From Lutraria lutraria (taxonomy: Eukaryota; Mollusca; Bivalvia; Venerida; Mactridae): a DNA stretch of 64,000 nucleotides. Below the pieces are notes generated by a model, which had not been told where the DNA came from, made no database searches, and saw nothing but the letters and a program-made list of their open reading frames with translations. Position numbers and translations under genes: made by a program. This document shows, piece by piece, positions 13,769 through 29,781 of this stretch; the first letter of the stretch is position 1; every line of letters starts with the position of its first letter. The DNA lies in NCBI GenBank assembly GCA_964023205.1, contig OZ026848.1:3648501-3712500 (forward strand). The letters run 5' to 3'.

Positions 13769-16700
13769 GTGGTATATAGCAAAAACATCATTGCAGCTGC
13801 TAAGGAAATAATGCACATAATGCCTAAAATAAACAACACATACCTGGAGGCGGACAGTAGAGTGCCTCGACTCAGTCACGGTACAGCGTCCGAGACATGT
13901 CTACTCGACTCGTCTTCTTCGTCCTGAAATTGAAAGCGTTCAATTTATATCTGGTAAAGGTACTCATTGTGTTGCAAATATGTATCATCACAGATAGAAT
14001 TACAAAAGAATCACCAGAATTTAAGCAGCACTAAAATTCAAGAAAACATGAAAGCTATTCACGACCATTAGACTTTTTAGAGAACTGGACGCCATTTGTA
14101 GGTGGTATATAGCATAAACATCATTGCAGCTGCTAAGGAAATAATGCACATAATGCATAAAATAAACAAGGCATACCTGGAGGCGGACAGTAGAGTGCCT
14201 CGACTGTCACGGTACAGCGTCCGAGACATGTCTACTCGACTCGTCTTCTTCGTCCTGAAATTGAAAGCGTTCAATATATATCTGGTAAAGGTACTCATTG
14301 TGTTGCAAATATGTATCATCACAGATAGAATTACAAAAGAATCACCAGAATTTAAGTAGCACTAAAACTCAAGAAAACATGAAAGCTATTCACGACCATT
14401 AGACTTTGCAGAGAACTGGACGCCATTTGTAGGTGGTATATAGCAAAAACAAAATTGCAGCTGCTCAGGAAATAATGCACATAATACATACAAGAAACAA
14501 GACATACCTGGAGGCGGACAGTAGAGTGCCTCGACTGTCACGGTACAGCGTCCGAGACATGTCTACTCGACTCGTCTTCTTCGTCCTGAAATTGAAAGCG
14601 TTCAATGTATATCTGGTAAAGGTACTCATTGTGTTGCAAATATGTATCATCACAGATAGAATTACAAAAGAATCACCAGATTTTAAGTAGCACTAAAATT
14701 CAAGAAAACATGAAAGCTATTCACGACCATTAGACTTTGCAGAGAACTGGACGCCATTTGTAGGAGGTATATAGCAAAAAGATCATTGCAGCTACTAAGG
14801 AAATAATGCACATAATGCATTAAATAAACAAGGCATACCTGGAGGCGGACAGTAGAGTGCCTCGACTGTCACGGTACAGCGTCCGAGACATGTCTACTCG
14901 ACTCGTCTTCTTCGTCCTGAAATTGAAAGCGTTCAATATATATCTGGTAAAGGTACTCATTGTGTTGCAAATATGTATCATCACATATAGAATTACAAAA
15001 GAATCACCAGAATTTAAGTAGCACTAAAATTCAAGAAAACATGAAAGCTATTCACGACCATTAGACTTCGCAGAGAACTGGACGCCATTTGTAGGTGGTA
15101 TATAGCAAAAACATCATTGCAGCTGCTAAGGAAATAATGCACATAATGCATGAAATAAACAAGGCATACCTGGAGGCGGACAGTAGAGTGCCTCGACTGT
15201 CACGGTACAGCGTCCGAGACATGTCTACTCGACTCGTCTTCTTCGTCCTGAAATTGAAAGCGTTCAATGTATATCTGGTAAAGGTACTCATTGTGTTGCA
15301 AATATGTATCATCACAGATAGAATTACAAAAGAATCACCAGAATTTAAGTAGCACTAAAATTCAAGAAAACATGAAAGCTATTCACGACCATTAGACTTC
15401 GCAGAGAACTGGACGCCACTTGTAGGTGGTATATAGCAAAAACATCATTGCAGCTGCTCAGGAAATAATGCACATAATGCATACAATAAACAAGACATAC
15501 CTGGAGGCGGACAGTAGAGTGCCTCGACTAAGTCACGGAACAGCGTCCGAGACATGTCTACTCGACTCGTCTTCTTCGTCCTGAAATTGAAAGCGTTCAA
15601 TGTATATCTGGTAAAGGTACTCATTGTGTTGCAAATATGTATCATCACAGATAGAATTACAAAAGAATCACCAGAATTTAAGTAGCACTAAAATTCAAGA
15701 AAACATGAAAGCTATTCACGACCATTAGACTTTGCAGAGAACTGGATGCCATTTGTAGGTGGTATATAGCAAAAACATCATTGCAGCTGCTAAGGAAATA
15801 ATGAACATAATGCATAAAATAAACAAGACATACCTGGAGGCGGACAGTAGAGTGCCTCGACTCAGTCACGGTACAGCGTCCGAGACATGTCTACTCGACT
15901 CGTCTTCTTCGTCCTGAAATTGAAAGCGTTCAATATATATCTGGTAAAGGTACTCATTGTGTTGCAAATATGTATCATCACAGATAGAATTACAAAAGAA
16001 TCACCAGAATTTAAGTAGCACTAAAATTCAAGAAAACATGAAAGCTATTCACGACCATTAGACTTTGCAGAGAACTGGACGCCATTTGTAGGTTGTATTT
16101 AGCAAAAACAAAATTGCAGCTGCTAAGGAAATAATGAACATAATGCATAAAATAAACAAGACATACCTGGAGGCGGACAGTAGAGTGCCTCGACTCAGTC
16201 ACGGTACAGCGTCCGAGACATGACTACTCGACTCGTCTTCTTCGTCCTGAAATTGAAAGCGTTCAATGTATATCTGGTAAAGGTACTCATTGTGTTGCAA
16301 ATATGTATCATCACAGATAGAATTACAAAAGAATCACCAGAATTTAAGTAGCACTAAAATTCAAGAAAACATGAAAGCTATTCACGACCATTAGACTTTG
16401 CAGAGAACTGGACGCCATTTGTAGGTGGCATATAGCATAAACATCATTGCAGCTGCTAAGGAAATAATGCACATAATGCATAAAATAAACAAGGCATACC
16501 TGGAGGCGGACAGTAGAGTGCCTCGACTGTCACGGTACAGCGTCCGAGACATGTCTACTCGACTCGTCTTCTTCGTCCTGAAATTGAAAGCGTTCAATAT
16601 ATATCTGGTAAAGGTACTCATTGTGTTGCAAATATGTATCATCACAGATAGAATTACAAAAGAATCACCAGAATTTAAGTAGCACTAAAACTCAAGAAAA

Positions 16701-19700
16701 CATGAAAGCTATTCACGACCATTAGACTTTGCAGAGAACTGGACGCCATTTGTAGGTGGTATATAGCAAAAACATCATTGCAGCTGCTCAGGAAATAATG
16801 CACATAATACATACAAGAAACAAGACATACCTGGAGGCGGACAGTAGAGTGCCTCGACTGTCACGGTACAGCGTCCGAGACATGTCTACTCGACTCGTCT
16901 TCTTCGTCCTGAAATTGAAAGCGTTCAATGTATATCTGGTAAAGGTACTCATTGTGTTGCAAATATGTATCATCACAGATAGAATTACAAAAGAATCACC
17001 AGATTTTAAGTAGCACTAAAATTCAAGAAAACATGAAAGCTATTCACGACCATTAGACTTTGCAGAGAACTGGACGCCATTTGTAGGAGGTATATAGCAA
17101 AAAGATCATTGCAGCTACTAAGGAAATAATGCACATAATGCATTAAATAAACAAGGCATACCTGGAGGCGGACAGTAGAGTGCCTCGACTGTCACGGTAC
17201 AGCGTCCGAGACATGTCTACTCGACTCGTCTTCTTCGTCCTGAAATTGAAAGCGTTCAATATATATCTGGTAAAGGTACTCATTGTGTTGCAAATATGTA
17301 TCATCACAGATAGAATTACAAAAGAATCACCAGAATTTAAGTAGCACTAAAATTCAAGAAAACATGAAAGCTATTCACGACCATTAGACTTCGCAGAGAA
17401 CTGGACGCCATTTGTAGGTGGTATATAGCAAAAACATCATTGCAGCTGCTAAGGAAATAATGCACATAATGCATGAAATAAACAAGGCATACCTGGAGGC
17501 GGACAGTAGAGTGCCTCGACTGTCACGGTACAGCGTCCGAGACATGTCTACTCGACTCGTCTTCTTCGTCCTGAAATTGAAAGCGTTCAATGTATATCTG
17601 GTAAAGGTACTCATTGTGTTGCAAATATGTATCATCACAGATAGAATTACAAAAGAATCACCAGAATTTAAGTAGCACTAAAATTCAAGAAAACATCAAG
17701 GCTATTCACGACCATTAGACTTTGCAGAGAACTGGACGCCATTTGTAGGTGATATATAGCAAAAACATCATTGCAGCTGCTAAGGAAATAATGCACATAA
17801 TGCCTAAAATAAACAACACATACCTGGAGGCGGACAGTAGAGTGCCTCGACTCAGTCACGGTACAGCGTCCGAGACATGTCTACTCGACTCGTCTTCTTC
17901 GTCCTGAAATTGAAAGCGTTCAATGTATATCTGGTAAAGGTACTCATTGTGTTGCAAATATGTATCATCACAGATAGAATTACAAAAGAATCACCAGAAT
18001 TTAAGTAGCACTAAAATTCAAGAAAACATCAAGGCTATTCACGACCATTAGACTTTGCAGAGAACTGGACGCCATTTGTAGGTGGTATATAGCAAAAACA
18101 TCATTGCAGCTGCTAAGGAAATAATGCACATAATGCATAAAATAAACAACACATACCTGGAGGCGGACAGTAGAGTGCCTCGACTCAGTCACGGTACAGC
18201 GTCCGAGACATGTCTACTCGACTCGTCTTCTTCGTCCTGAAATTGAAAGCGTTCAATTTATATCTGGTAAAGGTACTCATTGTGTTGCAAATATGTATCA
18301 TCACAGATAGAATTACAAAAGAATCACCAGAATTTAAGCAGCACTAAAATTCAAGAAAACATGAAAGCTATTCACGACCATTAGACTTTTTAGAGAACTG
18401 GACGCCATTTGTAGGTGGTATATAGCATAAACATCATTGCAGCTGCTAAGGAAATAATGCACATAATGCATAAAATAAACAAGGCATACCTGGAGGCGGA
18501 CAGTAGAGTGCCTCGACTGTCACGGTACAGCGTCCGAGACATGTCTACTCGACTCGTCTTCTTCGTCCTGAAATTGAAAGCGTTCAATATATATCTGGTA
18601 AAGGTACTCATTGTGTTGCAAATATGTATCATCACAGATAGAATTACAAAAGAATCACCAGAATTTAAGTAGCACTAAAATTCAAGAAAACATGAAAGCT
18701 ATTCACGACCATTAGACTTCGCAGAGAACTGGACGCCACTTGTAGGTGGTATATAGCAAAAACATCATTGCAGCTACTCAGGAAATAATGCACATAATGC
18801 ATACAATAAACAAGACATACCTGGAGGCGGACAGTAGAGTGCCTCGACTCAGTCACGGTACAGCGTCCGAGACATGTCTACTCGACTCGTCTTCTTCGTC
18901 CTGAAATTGAAAGCGTTCAATGTATATCTGGTAAAGGTACTCATTGTGTTGCAAATATGTATCATCACAGATAGAATTACAAAAGAATCACCAGAATTTA
19001 AGTAGCACTAAAATTCAAGAAAACATGAAAGCTATTCACGACCATTAGACTTCGCAGAGAACTGGAGGCCATTTGTAGGTGGTATATAGCAAAAACATCA
19101 TTGCAGCTGCTAAGGAAATAATGAACATAATGCATAAAATAAACAAGACATACCTGGAGGCGGACAGTAGAGTGCCTCGACTCAGTCACGGTACAGCGTC
19201 CGAGACATGTCTACTCGACTCGTCTTCTTCGTCCTAAAATTGAAAGCGTTCAATATATATCTGGTAAAGGTACTCATTGTGTTGCAAATATGTATCATCA
19301 CAGATAGAATTACAAAAGAATCACCAGAATTTAAGTAGCACTAAAATTCAAGAAAACATGAAAGCTATTCACGACCATTAGACTTTGCAGAGAACTGGAC
19401 GCCATTTGTAGGTGGTATATAGCAAAAACATCATTGCAGCTGCTAAGGAAATAATGCACATAATGCATAAAATAAACAAGGCATACCTGGAGGCGGACAG
19501 TAGAGTGCCTCGACTGTCACGGTACAGCGTCCGAGACATGTCTACTCGACTCGTCTTCTTCGTCCTGAAATTGAAAGCGTTCAATATATATCTGGTAAAG
19601 GTACTCATTGTGTTGCAAATATGTATCATCACAGATAGAATTACAAAAGAATCACCAGAATTTAAGTAGCACTAAAACTCAAGAAAACATGAAAGCTATT

Positions 19701-19742
19701 CACGACCATTAGACTTTGCAGAGAACTGGACGCCATTTGTAG

Positions 19743-22700
19743 GTGGTATATAGCAAAAACAAAATTGCAGCTGCTCAGGAAATAATGCACATAATACATA
19801 CAAGAAACAAGACATACCTGGAGGCGGACAGTAGAGTGCCTCGACTGTCACGGTACAGCGTCCGAGACATGTCTACTCGACTCGTCTTCTTCGTCCTGAA
19901 ATTGAAAGCGTTCAATGTATATCTGGTAAAGGTACTCATTGTGTTGCAAATATGTATCATCACAGATAGAATTACAAAAGAATCACCAGATTTTAAGTAG
20001 CACTAAAATTCAAGAAAACATGAAAGCTATTCACGACCATTAGACTTTGCAGAGAACTGGACGCCATTTGTAGGAGGTATATAGCAAAAAGATCATTGCA
20101 GCTACTAAGGAAATAATGCACATAATGCATTAAATAAACAAGGCATACCTGGAGGCGGACAGTAGAGTGCCTCGACTGTCACGGTACAGCGTCCGAGACA
20201 TGTCTACTCGACTCGTCTTCTTCGTCCTGAAATTGAAAGCGTTCAATATATATCTGGTAAAGGTACTCATTGTGTTGCAAATATGTATCATCACAGATAG
20301 AATTACAAAAGAATCACCAGAATTTAAGTAGCACTAAAATTCAAGAAAACATGAAAGCTATTCACGACCATTAGACTTCGCAGAGAACTGGACGCCATTT
20401 GTAGGTGGTATATAGCAAAAACATCATTGCAGCTGCTAAGGAAATAATGCACATAATGCATGAAATAAACAAGGCATACCTGGAGGCGGACAGTAGAGTG
20501 CCTCGACTGTCACGGTACAGCGTCCGAGACATGTCTACTCGACTCGTCTTCTTCGTCCTGAAATTGAAAGCGTTCAATGTATATCTGGTAAAGGTACTCA
20601 TTGTGTTGCAAATATGTATCATCACAGATAGAATTACAAAAGAATCACCAGAATTTAAGTAGCACTAAAATTCAAGAAAACATCAAGGCTATTCACGACC
20701 ATTAGACTTTGCAGAGAACTGGACGCCATTTGTAGGTGGTATATAGCAAAAACATCATTGCAGCTGCTAAGGAAATAATGCACATAATGCCTAAAATAAA
20801 CAACACATACCTGGAGGCGGACAGTAGAGTGCCTCGACTCAGTCACGGTACAGCGTCCGAGACATGTCTACTCGACTCGTCTTCTTCGTCCTGAAATTGA
20901 AAGCGTTCAATGTATATCTGGTAAAGGTACTCATTGTGTTGCAAATATGTATCATCACAGATAGAATTACAAAAGAATCACCAGAATTTAAGTAGCACTA
21001 AAATTCAAGAAAACATCAAGGCTATTCACGACCATTAGACTTTGCAGAGAACTGGACGCCATTTGTAGGTGGTATATAGCAAAAACATCATTGCAGCTGC
21101 TAAGGAAATAATGCACATAATGCCTAAAATAAACAACACATACCTGGAGGCGGACAGTAGAGTGCCTCGACTCAGTCACGGTACAGCGTCCGAGACATGT
21201 CTACTCGACTCGTCTTCTTCGTCCTGAAATTGAAAGCGTTCAATTTATATCTGGTAAAGGTACTCATTGTGTTGCAAATATGTATCATCACAGATAGAAT
21301 TACAAAAGAATCACCAGAATTTAAGCAGCACTAAAATTCAAGAAAACATGAAAGCTATTCACGACCATTAGACTTTTTAGAGAACTGGACGCCATTTGTA
21401 GGTGGTATATAGCATAAACATCATTGCAGCTGCTAAGGAAATAATGCACATAATGCATAAAATAAACAAGGCATACCTGGAGGCGGACAGTAGAGTGCCT
21501 CGACTGTCACGGTACAGCGTCCGAGACATGTCTACTCGACTCGTCTTCTTCGTCCTGAAATTGAAAGCGTTCAATATATATCTGGTAAAGGTACTCATTG
21601 TGTTGCAAATATGTATCATCACAGATAGAATTACAAAAGAATCACCAGAATTTAAGTAGCACTAAAACTCAAGAAAACATGAAAGCTATTCACGACCATT
21701 AGACTTTGCAGAGAACTGGACGCCATTTGTAGGTGGTATATAGCAAAAACAAAATTGCAGCTGCTCAGGAAATAATGCACATAATACATACAAGAAACAA
21801 GACATACCTGGAGGCGGACAGTAGAGTGCCTCGACTGTCACGGTACAGCGTCCGAGACATGTCTACTCGACTCGTCTTCTTCGTCCTGAAATTGAAAGCG
21901 TTCAATGTATATCTGGTAAAGGTACTCATTGTGTTGCAAATATGTATCATCACAGATAGAATTACAAAAGAATCACCAGATTTTAAGTAGCACTAAAATT
22001 CAAGAAAACATGAAAGCTATTCACGACCATTAGACTTTGCAGAGAACTGGACGCCATTTGTAGGAGGTATATAGCAAAAAGATCATTGCAGCTACTAAGG
22101 AAATAATGAACATAATGCATTAAATAAACAAGGCATACCTGGAGGCGGACAGTAGAGTGCCTCGACTGTCACTGTACAGCGTCCGAGACATGTCTACTCG
22201 ACTCGTCTTCTTCGTCCTGAAATTGAAAGCGTTCAATATATATCTGGTAAAGGTACTCATTGTGTTGCAAATATGTATCATCACAGATAGAATTACAAAA
22301 GAATCACCAGAATTTAAGTAGCACTAAAATTCAAGAAAACATGAAAGCTATTCACGACCATTAGACTTTGCAGAGAACTGGACGCCATTTGTAGGTGGTA
22401 TATAGCAAAAACATCATTGCAGCTGCTAAGGAAATAATGCACATAATGCATGAAATAAACAAGGCATACCTGGAGGCGGACAGTAGAGTGCCTCGACTGT
22501 CACGGTACAGCGTCCGAGACATGTCTACTCGACTCGTCTTCTTCGTCCTGAAATTGAAAGCGTTCAATGTATATCTGGTAAAGGTACTCATTGTGTTGCA
22601 AATATGTATCATCACAGATAGAATTACAAAAGAATCACCAGAATTTAAGTAGCACTAAAATTCAAGAAAACATCAAGGCTATTCACGACCATTAGACTTT

Positions 22701-23722
22701 GCAGAGAACTGGACGCCATTTGTAGGTGGTATATAGCAAAAACATCATTGCAGCTGCAAAGGAAATAATGCACATAATGCCTAAAATAAACAACACATAC
22801 CTGGAGGCGGACAGTAGAGTGCCTCGACTCAGTCACGGTACAGCGTCCGAGACATGTCTACTCGACTCGTCTTCTTCGTCCTGAAATTGAAAGCGTTCAA
22901 TGTATATCTGGTAAAGGTACTCATTGTGTTGCAAATATGTATCATCACAGATAGAATTACAAAAGAATCACCAGAATTTAAGTAGCACTAAAATTCAAGA
23001 AAACATCAAGGCTATTCACGACCATTAGACTTTGCAGAGAACTGGACGCCATTTGTAGGTGGTATATAGCAAAAACATCATTGCAGCTGCTAAGGAAATA
23101 ATGCACATAATGCCTAAAATAAACAACACATACCTGGAGGCGGACAGTAGAGTGCCTCGACTCAGTCACGGTACAGCGTCCGAGACATGTCTACTCGACT
23201 CGTCTTCTTCGTCCTGAAATTGAAAGCGTTCAATATATATCTGGTAAAGGTACTCATTGTGTTGCAAATATGTATCATCACAGATAGAATTACAAAAGAA
23301 TCACCAGAATTTAAGCAGCACTAAAATTCAAGAAAACATGAAAGCTATTCACGACCATTAGACTTTTTAGAGAACTGGACGCCATTTGTATGTGGTATAT
23401 AGCATAAACATCATTGCAGCTGCTAAGGAAATAATGCACATAATGCATAAAATAAACAAGGCATACCTGGAGGCGGACAGTAGAGTGCCTCGACTGTCAC
23501 GGTACAGCGTCCGAGACATGTCTACTCGACTCGTCTTCTTCGTCCTGAAATTGAAAGCGTTCAATATATATCTGGTAAAGGTACTCATTGTGTTGCAAAT
23601 ATGTATCATCACAGATAGAATTACAAAAGAATCACCAGAATTTAAGTAGCACTAAAATTCAAGAAAACATGAAAGCTATTCACGACCATTAGACTTCGCA
23701 GAGAACTGGACGCCACTTGTAG
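19743..23722. repeat. 6-monomer higher-order repeat, two tandem units of 1990 bp
   Basis: Six monomers at 19743-21732 are repeated in order at 21733-23722. Both units end with a monomer carrying GACTTTTTAGAG and ATAGCATAAAC. An earlier related unit begins at 16756. Single-base differences, such as GCTGCAAAGG near 22756 and GTCACTGTAC near 22170, mark changes after the duplication. Confidence 0.8.
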
Positions 23723-26700
23723 GTGGTATATAGCAAAAACATCATTGCAGCTGCTCAGGAAATAATGCACATAATGCATACAATAAACAAGACATACCTG
23801 GAGGCGGACAGTAGAGTTCCTCGACTAAGTCACGGTACAGCGTCCGAGACATGTCTACTCGACTCGTCTTCTTCGTCCTGAAATTGAAAGCGTTCAATGT
23901 ATATCTGGTAAAGGTACTCATTGTGTTGCAAATATGTATCATCACAGATAGAATTACAAAAGAATCACCAGAATTTAAGTAGCACTAAAATTCAAGAAAA
24001 CATGAAAGCTATTCACGACCATTAGACTTCGCAGAGAACTGGACGCCATTTGTAGGTGGTATATAGCAAAAACATCATTGCAGCTGCTAAGGAAATAATG
24101 CACATAATGCATGAAATAAACAAGGCATACCTGGAGGCGGACAGTAGAGTGCCTCGACTGTCACGGTACAGCGTCCGAGACATGTCTACTCGACTCGTCT
24201 TCTTCGTCCTGAAATTGAAAGCGTTCAATATATATCTGGTAAAGGTACTCATTGTGTTGCAAATATGTATCATCACAGATAGAATTACAAAAGAATCACC
24301 AGAATTTAAGTAGCACTAAAATTCAAGAAAACATGAAAGCTATTCACGACCATTAGACTTCGCAGAGAACTGGACGCCATTTGTAGGTGGTATATAGCAA
24401 AAACATCATTGCAGCTGCTAAGGAAATAATGCACATAATGCATGAAATAAACAAGGCATACCTGGAGGCGGACAGTAGAGTGCCTCGACTGTCACGGTAC
24501 AGCGTCCGAGACATGTCTACTCGACTCGTCTTCTTCGTCCTGAAATTGAAAGCGTTCAATTTATATCTGGTAAAGGTACTCATTGTGTTGCAAATATGTA
24601 TCATCACAGATAGAATTACAAAAGAATCACTAGAATTTAAGCAGCACTAAAATTCAAGAAAACATGAAAGCTATTCACGACCATTAGACTTTGCAGAGAA
24701 CTGGACGCCATTTGTAGGTGGTATATAGCATAAACATCATTGCAGCTGCTAAGGAAATAATGCACATAATGCATAAAATAAACAAGGCATACCTGGAGGC
24801 GGACAGTAGAGTGCCTCGACTAAGTCACGGTACAGCGTCCGAGACATGTCTACTCGACTCGTCTTCTTCGTCCTGAAATTGAAAGCGTTCAATATATATC
24901 TGGTAAAGGTACTCATTGTGTTGCAAATATGTATCATCACAGATAGAATTACAAAAGAATCACCAGAATTTAAGTAGCACTAAAATTCAAGAAAACATGA
25001 AAGCTATTCACGACCATTAGACTTCGCAGAGAACTGGACGCCACTTGTAGGTGGTATATAGCAAAAACATCATTGCAGCTGCTAAGGAAATAATGCACAT
25101 AATGCATAAAATAAACAAGGCATACCTGGAGGCGGACAGTAGAGTGCCTCGACTGTCACGGTACAGCGTTCGAGACATGTCTACTCGACTCGTCTTCTTC
25201 GTCCTGAAATTGAAAGCGTTCAATATATATCTGGTAAAGGTACTCATTGTGTTGCAAATATGTATCATCACAGATAGAATTACAAAAGAATCACCAGAAT
25301 TTAAGTAGCACTAAAACTCAAGAAAACATGAAAGCTATTCACGACCATTAGACTTTGCAGAGAACTGGACGCCATTTGTAGGTGGTATATAGCAAAAACA
25401 AAATTGCAGCTGCTCAGGAAATAATGCACATAATATAAAAAGAAACAAGACATACCTGGAGGCGGACAGTAGAGTGCCTCGACTAAGTCACGGTACAGCG
25501 TCCGAGACATGTCTACTCGACTCGTCTTCTTCGTCCTGAAATTGAAAGCGTTCAATGTATATCTGGTAAAGGTACTCATTGTGTTGCAAATATGTATCAT
25601 CACAGATAGAATTACAAAAGAATCACCAGATTTTAAGTAGCACTAAAATTCAAGAAAACATGAAAGCTATTCACGACCATTAGACTTTGCAGAGAACTGG
25701 ACGCCATTTGTAGGAGGTATATAGCAAAAAGATCATTGCAGCTACTAAGGAAATAATGCACATAATGCATAAAATAAACAAGGCATACCTGGAGGCGGAC
25801 AGTAGAGTGCCTCGACTGTCACGGTACAGCGTCCGAGACATGTCTACTCGACTCGTCTTCTTCGTCCTGAAATTGAAAGCGTTCAATATATATCTGGTAA
25901 AGGTACTCATTGTGTTGCAAATATGTATCATCACAGATAGAATTACAAAAGAATCACCAGAATTTAAGTAGCACTAAAATTCAAGAAAACATGAAAGCTA
26001 TTCACGACCATTAGACTTTGCAGAGAACTGGACGCCATTTGTAGGTGGTATATAGCAAAAACATCATTGCAGCTGCTAAGGAAATAATGCACATAATGCA
26101 TGAAATAAACAAGGCATACCTGGAGGCGGACAGTAGAGTGCCTCGACTGTCACGGTACAGCGTCCGAGACATGTCTACTCGACTCGTCTTCTTCGTCCTG
26201 AAATTGAAAGCGTTCAATGTATATCTGGTAAAGGTACTCATTGTGTTGCAAATATGTATCATCACAGATAGAATTACAAAAGAATCACCAGAATTTAAGT
26301 AGCACTAAAATTCAAGAAAACATCAAGGCTATTCACGACCATTAGACTTTGCAGAGAACTGGACGCCATTTGTAGGTGGTATATAGCAAAAACATCATTG
26401 CAGCTGCTAAGGAAATAATGCACATAATGCCTAAAATAAACAACACATACCTGGAGGCGGACAGTAGAGTGCCTCGACTCAGTCACGGTACAGCGTCCGA
26501 GACATGTCTACTCGACTCGTCTTCTTCGTCCTGAAATTGAAAGCGTTCAATGTATATCTGGTAAAGGTACTCATTGTGTTGCAAATATGTATCATCACAG
26601 ATAGAATTACAAAAGAATCACCAGAATTTAAGTAGCACTAAAATTCAAGAAAACATCAAGGCTATTCACGACCATTAGACTTTGCAGAGAACTGGACGCC

Positions 26701-28036
26701 ATTTGTAGGTGGTATATAGCAAAAACATCATTGCAGCTGCTAAGGAAATAATGCACATAATGCCTAAAATAAACAACACATACCTGGAGGCGGACAGTAG
26801 AGTGCCTCGACTCAGTCACGGTACAGCGTCCGAGACATGTCTACTCGACTCGTCTTCTTCGTCCTGAAATTGAAAGCGTTCAATTTATATCTGGTAAAGG
26901 TACTCATTGTGTTGCAAATATGTATCATCACAGATAGAATTACAAAAGAATCACCAGAATTTAAGTAGCACTAAAATTCAAGAAAACATGAAAGCTATTC
27001 ACGACCATTAGACTTTTTAGAGATCTGGACGCCATTTGTATGTGGTATATAGCATAAACATCATTGCAGCTGCTAAGGAAATAATGCACATAATGCATAA
27101 AATAAACAAGGCATACCTGGAGGCGGACAGTAGAGTGCCTCGACTGTCACGGTACAGCGTCCGAGACATGTCTACTCGACTCGTCTTCTTCGTCCTGAAA
27201 TTGAAAGCGTTCAATATATATCTGGTAAAGGTACTCATTGTGTTGCAAATATGTATCATCACAGATAGAATTACAAAAGAATCACCAGAATTTAAGTAGC
27301 ACTAAAATTCAAGAAAACATGAAAGCTATTCACGACCATTAGACTTCGCAGAGAACTGGACGCCACTTGTAGGTGGTATATAGCAAAAACCTCATTGCAG
27401 CTGCTCAGGAAATAATGCACATAATGCATACAATAAACAAGACATACCTGGAGGCGGACAGTAGAGTGCCTCGACTAAGTCACGGTACAGCGTCCGAGAC
27501 ATGTCTACTCGACTCGTCTTCTTCGTCCTGAAATTGAAAGCGTTCAATGTATATCTGGTAAAGGTACTCATTGTGTTGCAAATATGTATCATCACAGATA
27601 GAATTACAAAAGAATCACCAGAATTTAAGTAGCACTAAAATTCAAGAAAACATGAAAGCTATTCACGACCATTAGACTTCGCAGAGAACTGGACGCCATT
27701 TGTAGGTGGTATATAGCAAAAACATCATTGCAGCTGCTAAGGAAATAATGCACATAATGCATGAAATAAACAAGGCATACCTGGAGGCGGACAGTAGAGT
27801 GCCTCGACTGTCACGGTACAGCGTCCGAGACATGTCTACTCGACTCGTCTTCTTCGTCCTGAAATTGAAAGCGTTCAATATATATCTGGTAAAGTTACTC
27901 ATTGTGTTGCAAATATGTATCATCACAGATATAATTACAAAAGAATCACCAGAATTTAAGTAGCACTAAAATTCAAGAAAACATGAAAGCTATTCACGAC
28001 CATTAGACTTTGCAGAGAACTGGACGCCATTTGTAG
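22395..28036. repeat. 11-monomer higher-order duplication, offset 3650 bp
   Basis: The run at 22395-24386 recurs at 26045-28036. The best marker is TTTGTATGTGGTATATAGC at about 23384 and 27034, a variant (TATG for TAGG) that I saw nowhere else in the array. This duplication overlaps the 1990-bp units, so several rounds of unequal exchange are layered here. Confidence 0.75.
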
Positions 28037-29781
28037 GTGGTATATAGCAAAAACATCATTGCAGCTGCTAAGGAAATAATGAACATAATGCATAAAATAA
28101 ACAAGACATACCTGGAGGCGGACAGTAGAGTGCCTCGACTAAGTCACGGTACAGCGTCCGAGACATGTCTACTCGACTCGTCTTCTTCGTCCTGAAATTG
28201 AAAGCGTTCAATGTATATCTGGTAAAGTTACTCATTGTGTTGCAAATATGTATCATCACAGATAGAATTACAAAAGAATCACCAGATTTTAAGTAGCACT
28301 AAAATTCAAGAAAACATGAAAGCTATTCACGACCATTAGACTTTGCAGAGAACTGGACGCCATTTGTAGGAGGTATATAGCAAAAAGATCATTGCAGCTA
28401 CTAAGGAAATAATGCACATAATGCATAAAATAAACAAGGCATACCTGGAGGCGGACAGTAGAGTGCCTCGACTGTCACGGTACAGCGTCCGAGACATGTC
28501 TACTCGACTCGTCTTTTTCGTCCTGAAATTGAAAGCGTTCAATATATATCTGGTAAAGGTACTCATTGTGTTGCAAATATGTATCATCACAGATAGAATT
28601 ACAAAAGAATCACCAGAATTTAAGTAGCACTAAAATTCAAGAAAACATGAAAGCTATTCACGACCATTAGACTTCGCAGAGAACTGGACGCCATTTGTAG
28701 GTGGTATATAGCAAAAACATCATTGCAGCTGCTAAGGAAATAATGCACATAATGCATAAAATAAACCAGGCATACCTGGAGGCGGACAGTAGAGTGCCTC
28801 GACTGTCACGGTACAGCGTCCGAGACATGTCTACTCGACTCGTCTTCTTCGTCCTGAAATTGAAAGCGTTCAATGTATATCTGGTAAAGGTACTCATTGT
28901 GTTGCAAATATGTATCATCACAGATAGAATTACAAAAGAATCACCAGAATTTAAGTAGCACTAAAATTCAAGAAAACATCAAGGCTATTCACGACCATTA
29001 GACTTTGCAGAGAACTGGACGCCATTTGTAGGTGGTATATAGCAAAAACATCATTGCAGCTGCTAAGGAAATAATGAACATAATGCCTAAAATAAACAAC
29101 ACATACCTGGAGGCGGACAGTAGAGTGCCTCGACTCAGTCACGGTACAGCGTCCGAGACATGTCTACTCGACTCGTCTTCTTCGTCCTGAAATTGAAAGC
29201 GTTCAATTTATATCTGGTAAAGGTACTCATTGTGTTGCAAATATGTATCATCACAGATAGAATTACAAAAGAATCACCAGAATTTAAGCAGCACTAAAAT
29301 TCAAGAAAACATGAAAGCTATTCACGACCATTAGACTTTTTAGAGAACTGGACGCCATTTGTAGGTGGTATATAGCAAAAACATCATTGCAGCTGCTCAG
29401 GAAATAATGCACATAATGCATATAATAAACAAGACATACCTGGAGGCGGATTGTAGAGTGCCTCGACTCAGTCACGGTACAGCGTCCGAGACATGTCTAC
29501 TCGACTCGCCTTCTTCGTCCTGAAATTGAAAGCGTTCAATGTACATGTATATCTGGTAAAGGTACTCATTGTGTTGCAAATATGTATCATCACAGATAGA
29601 ATTACAGAAGAATCACCAGAATTTAAGTAGCACTAAAATTCAAGAAAACATGAAAGCTATTCACGACCATTAGACTTTGCAGAGAACTGGACGCCATTTG
29701 TAGGTGGTATATAGCAAAAACATCATTGCAGCTGCTCAGGAAATTATGCACATATAAATGCATAAAATAAAGAACACATAC

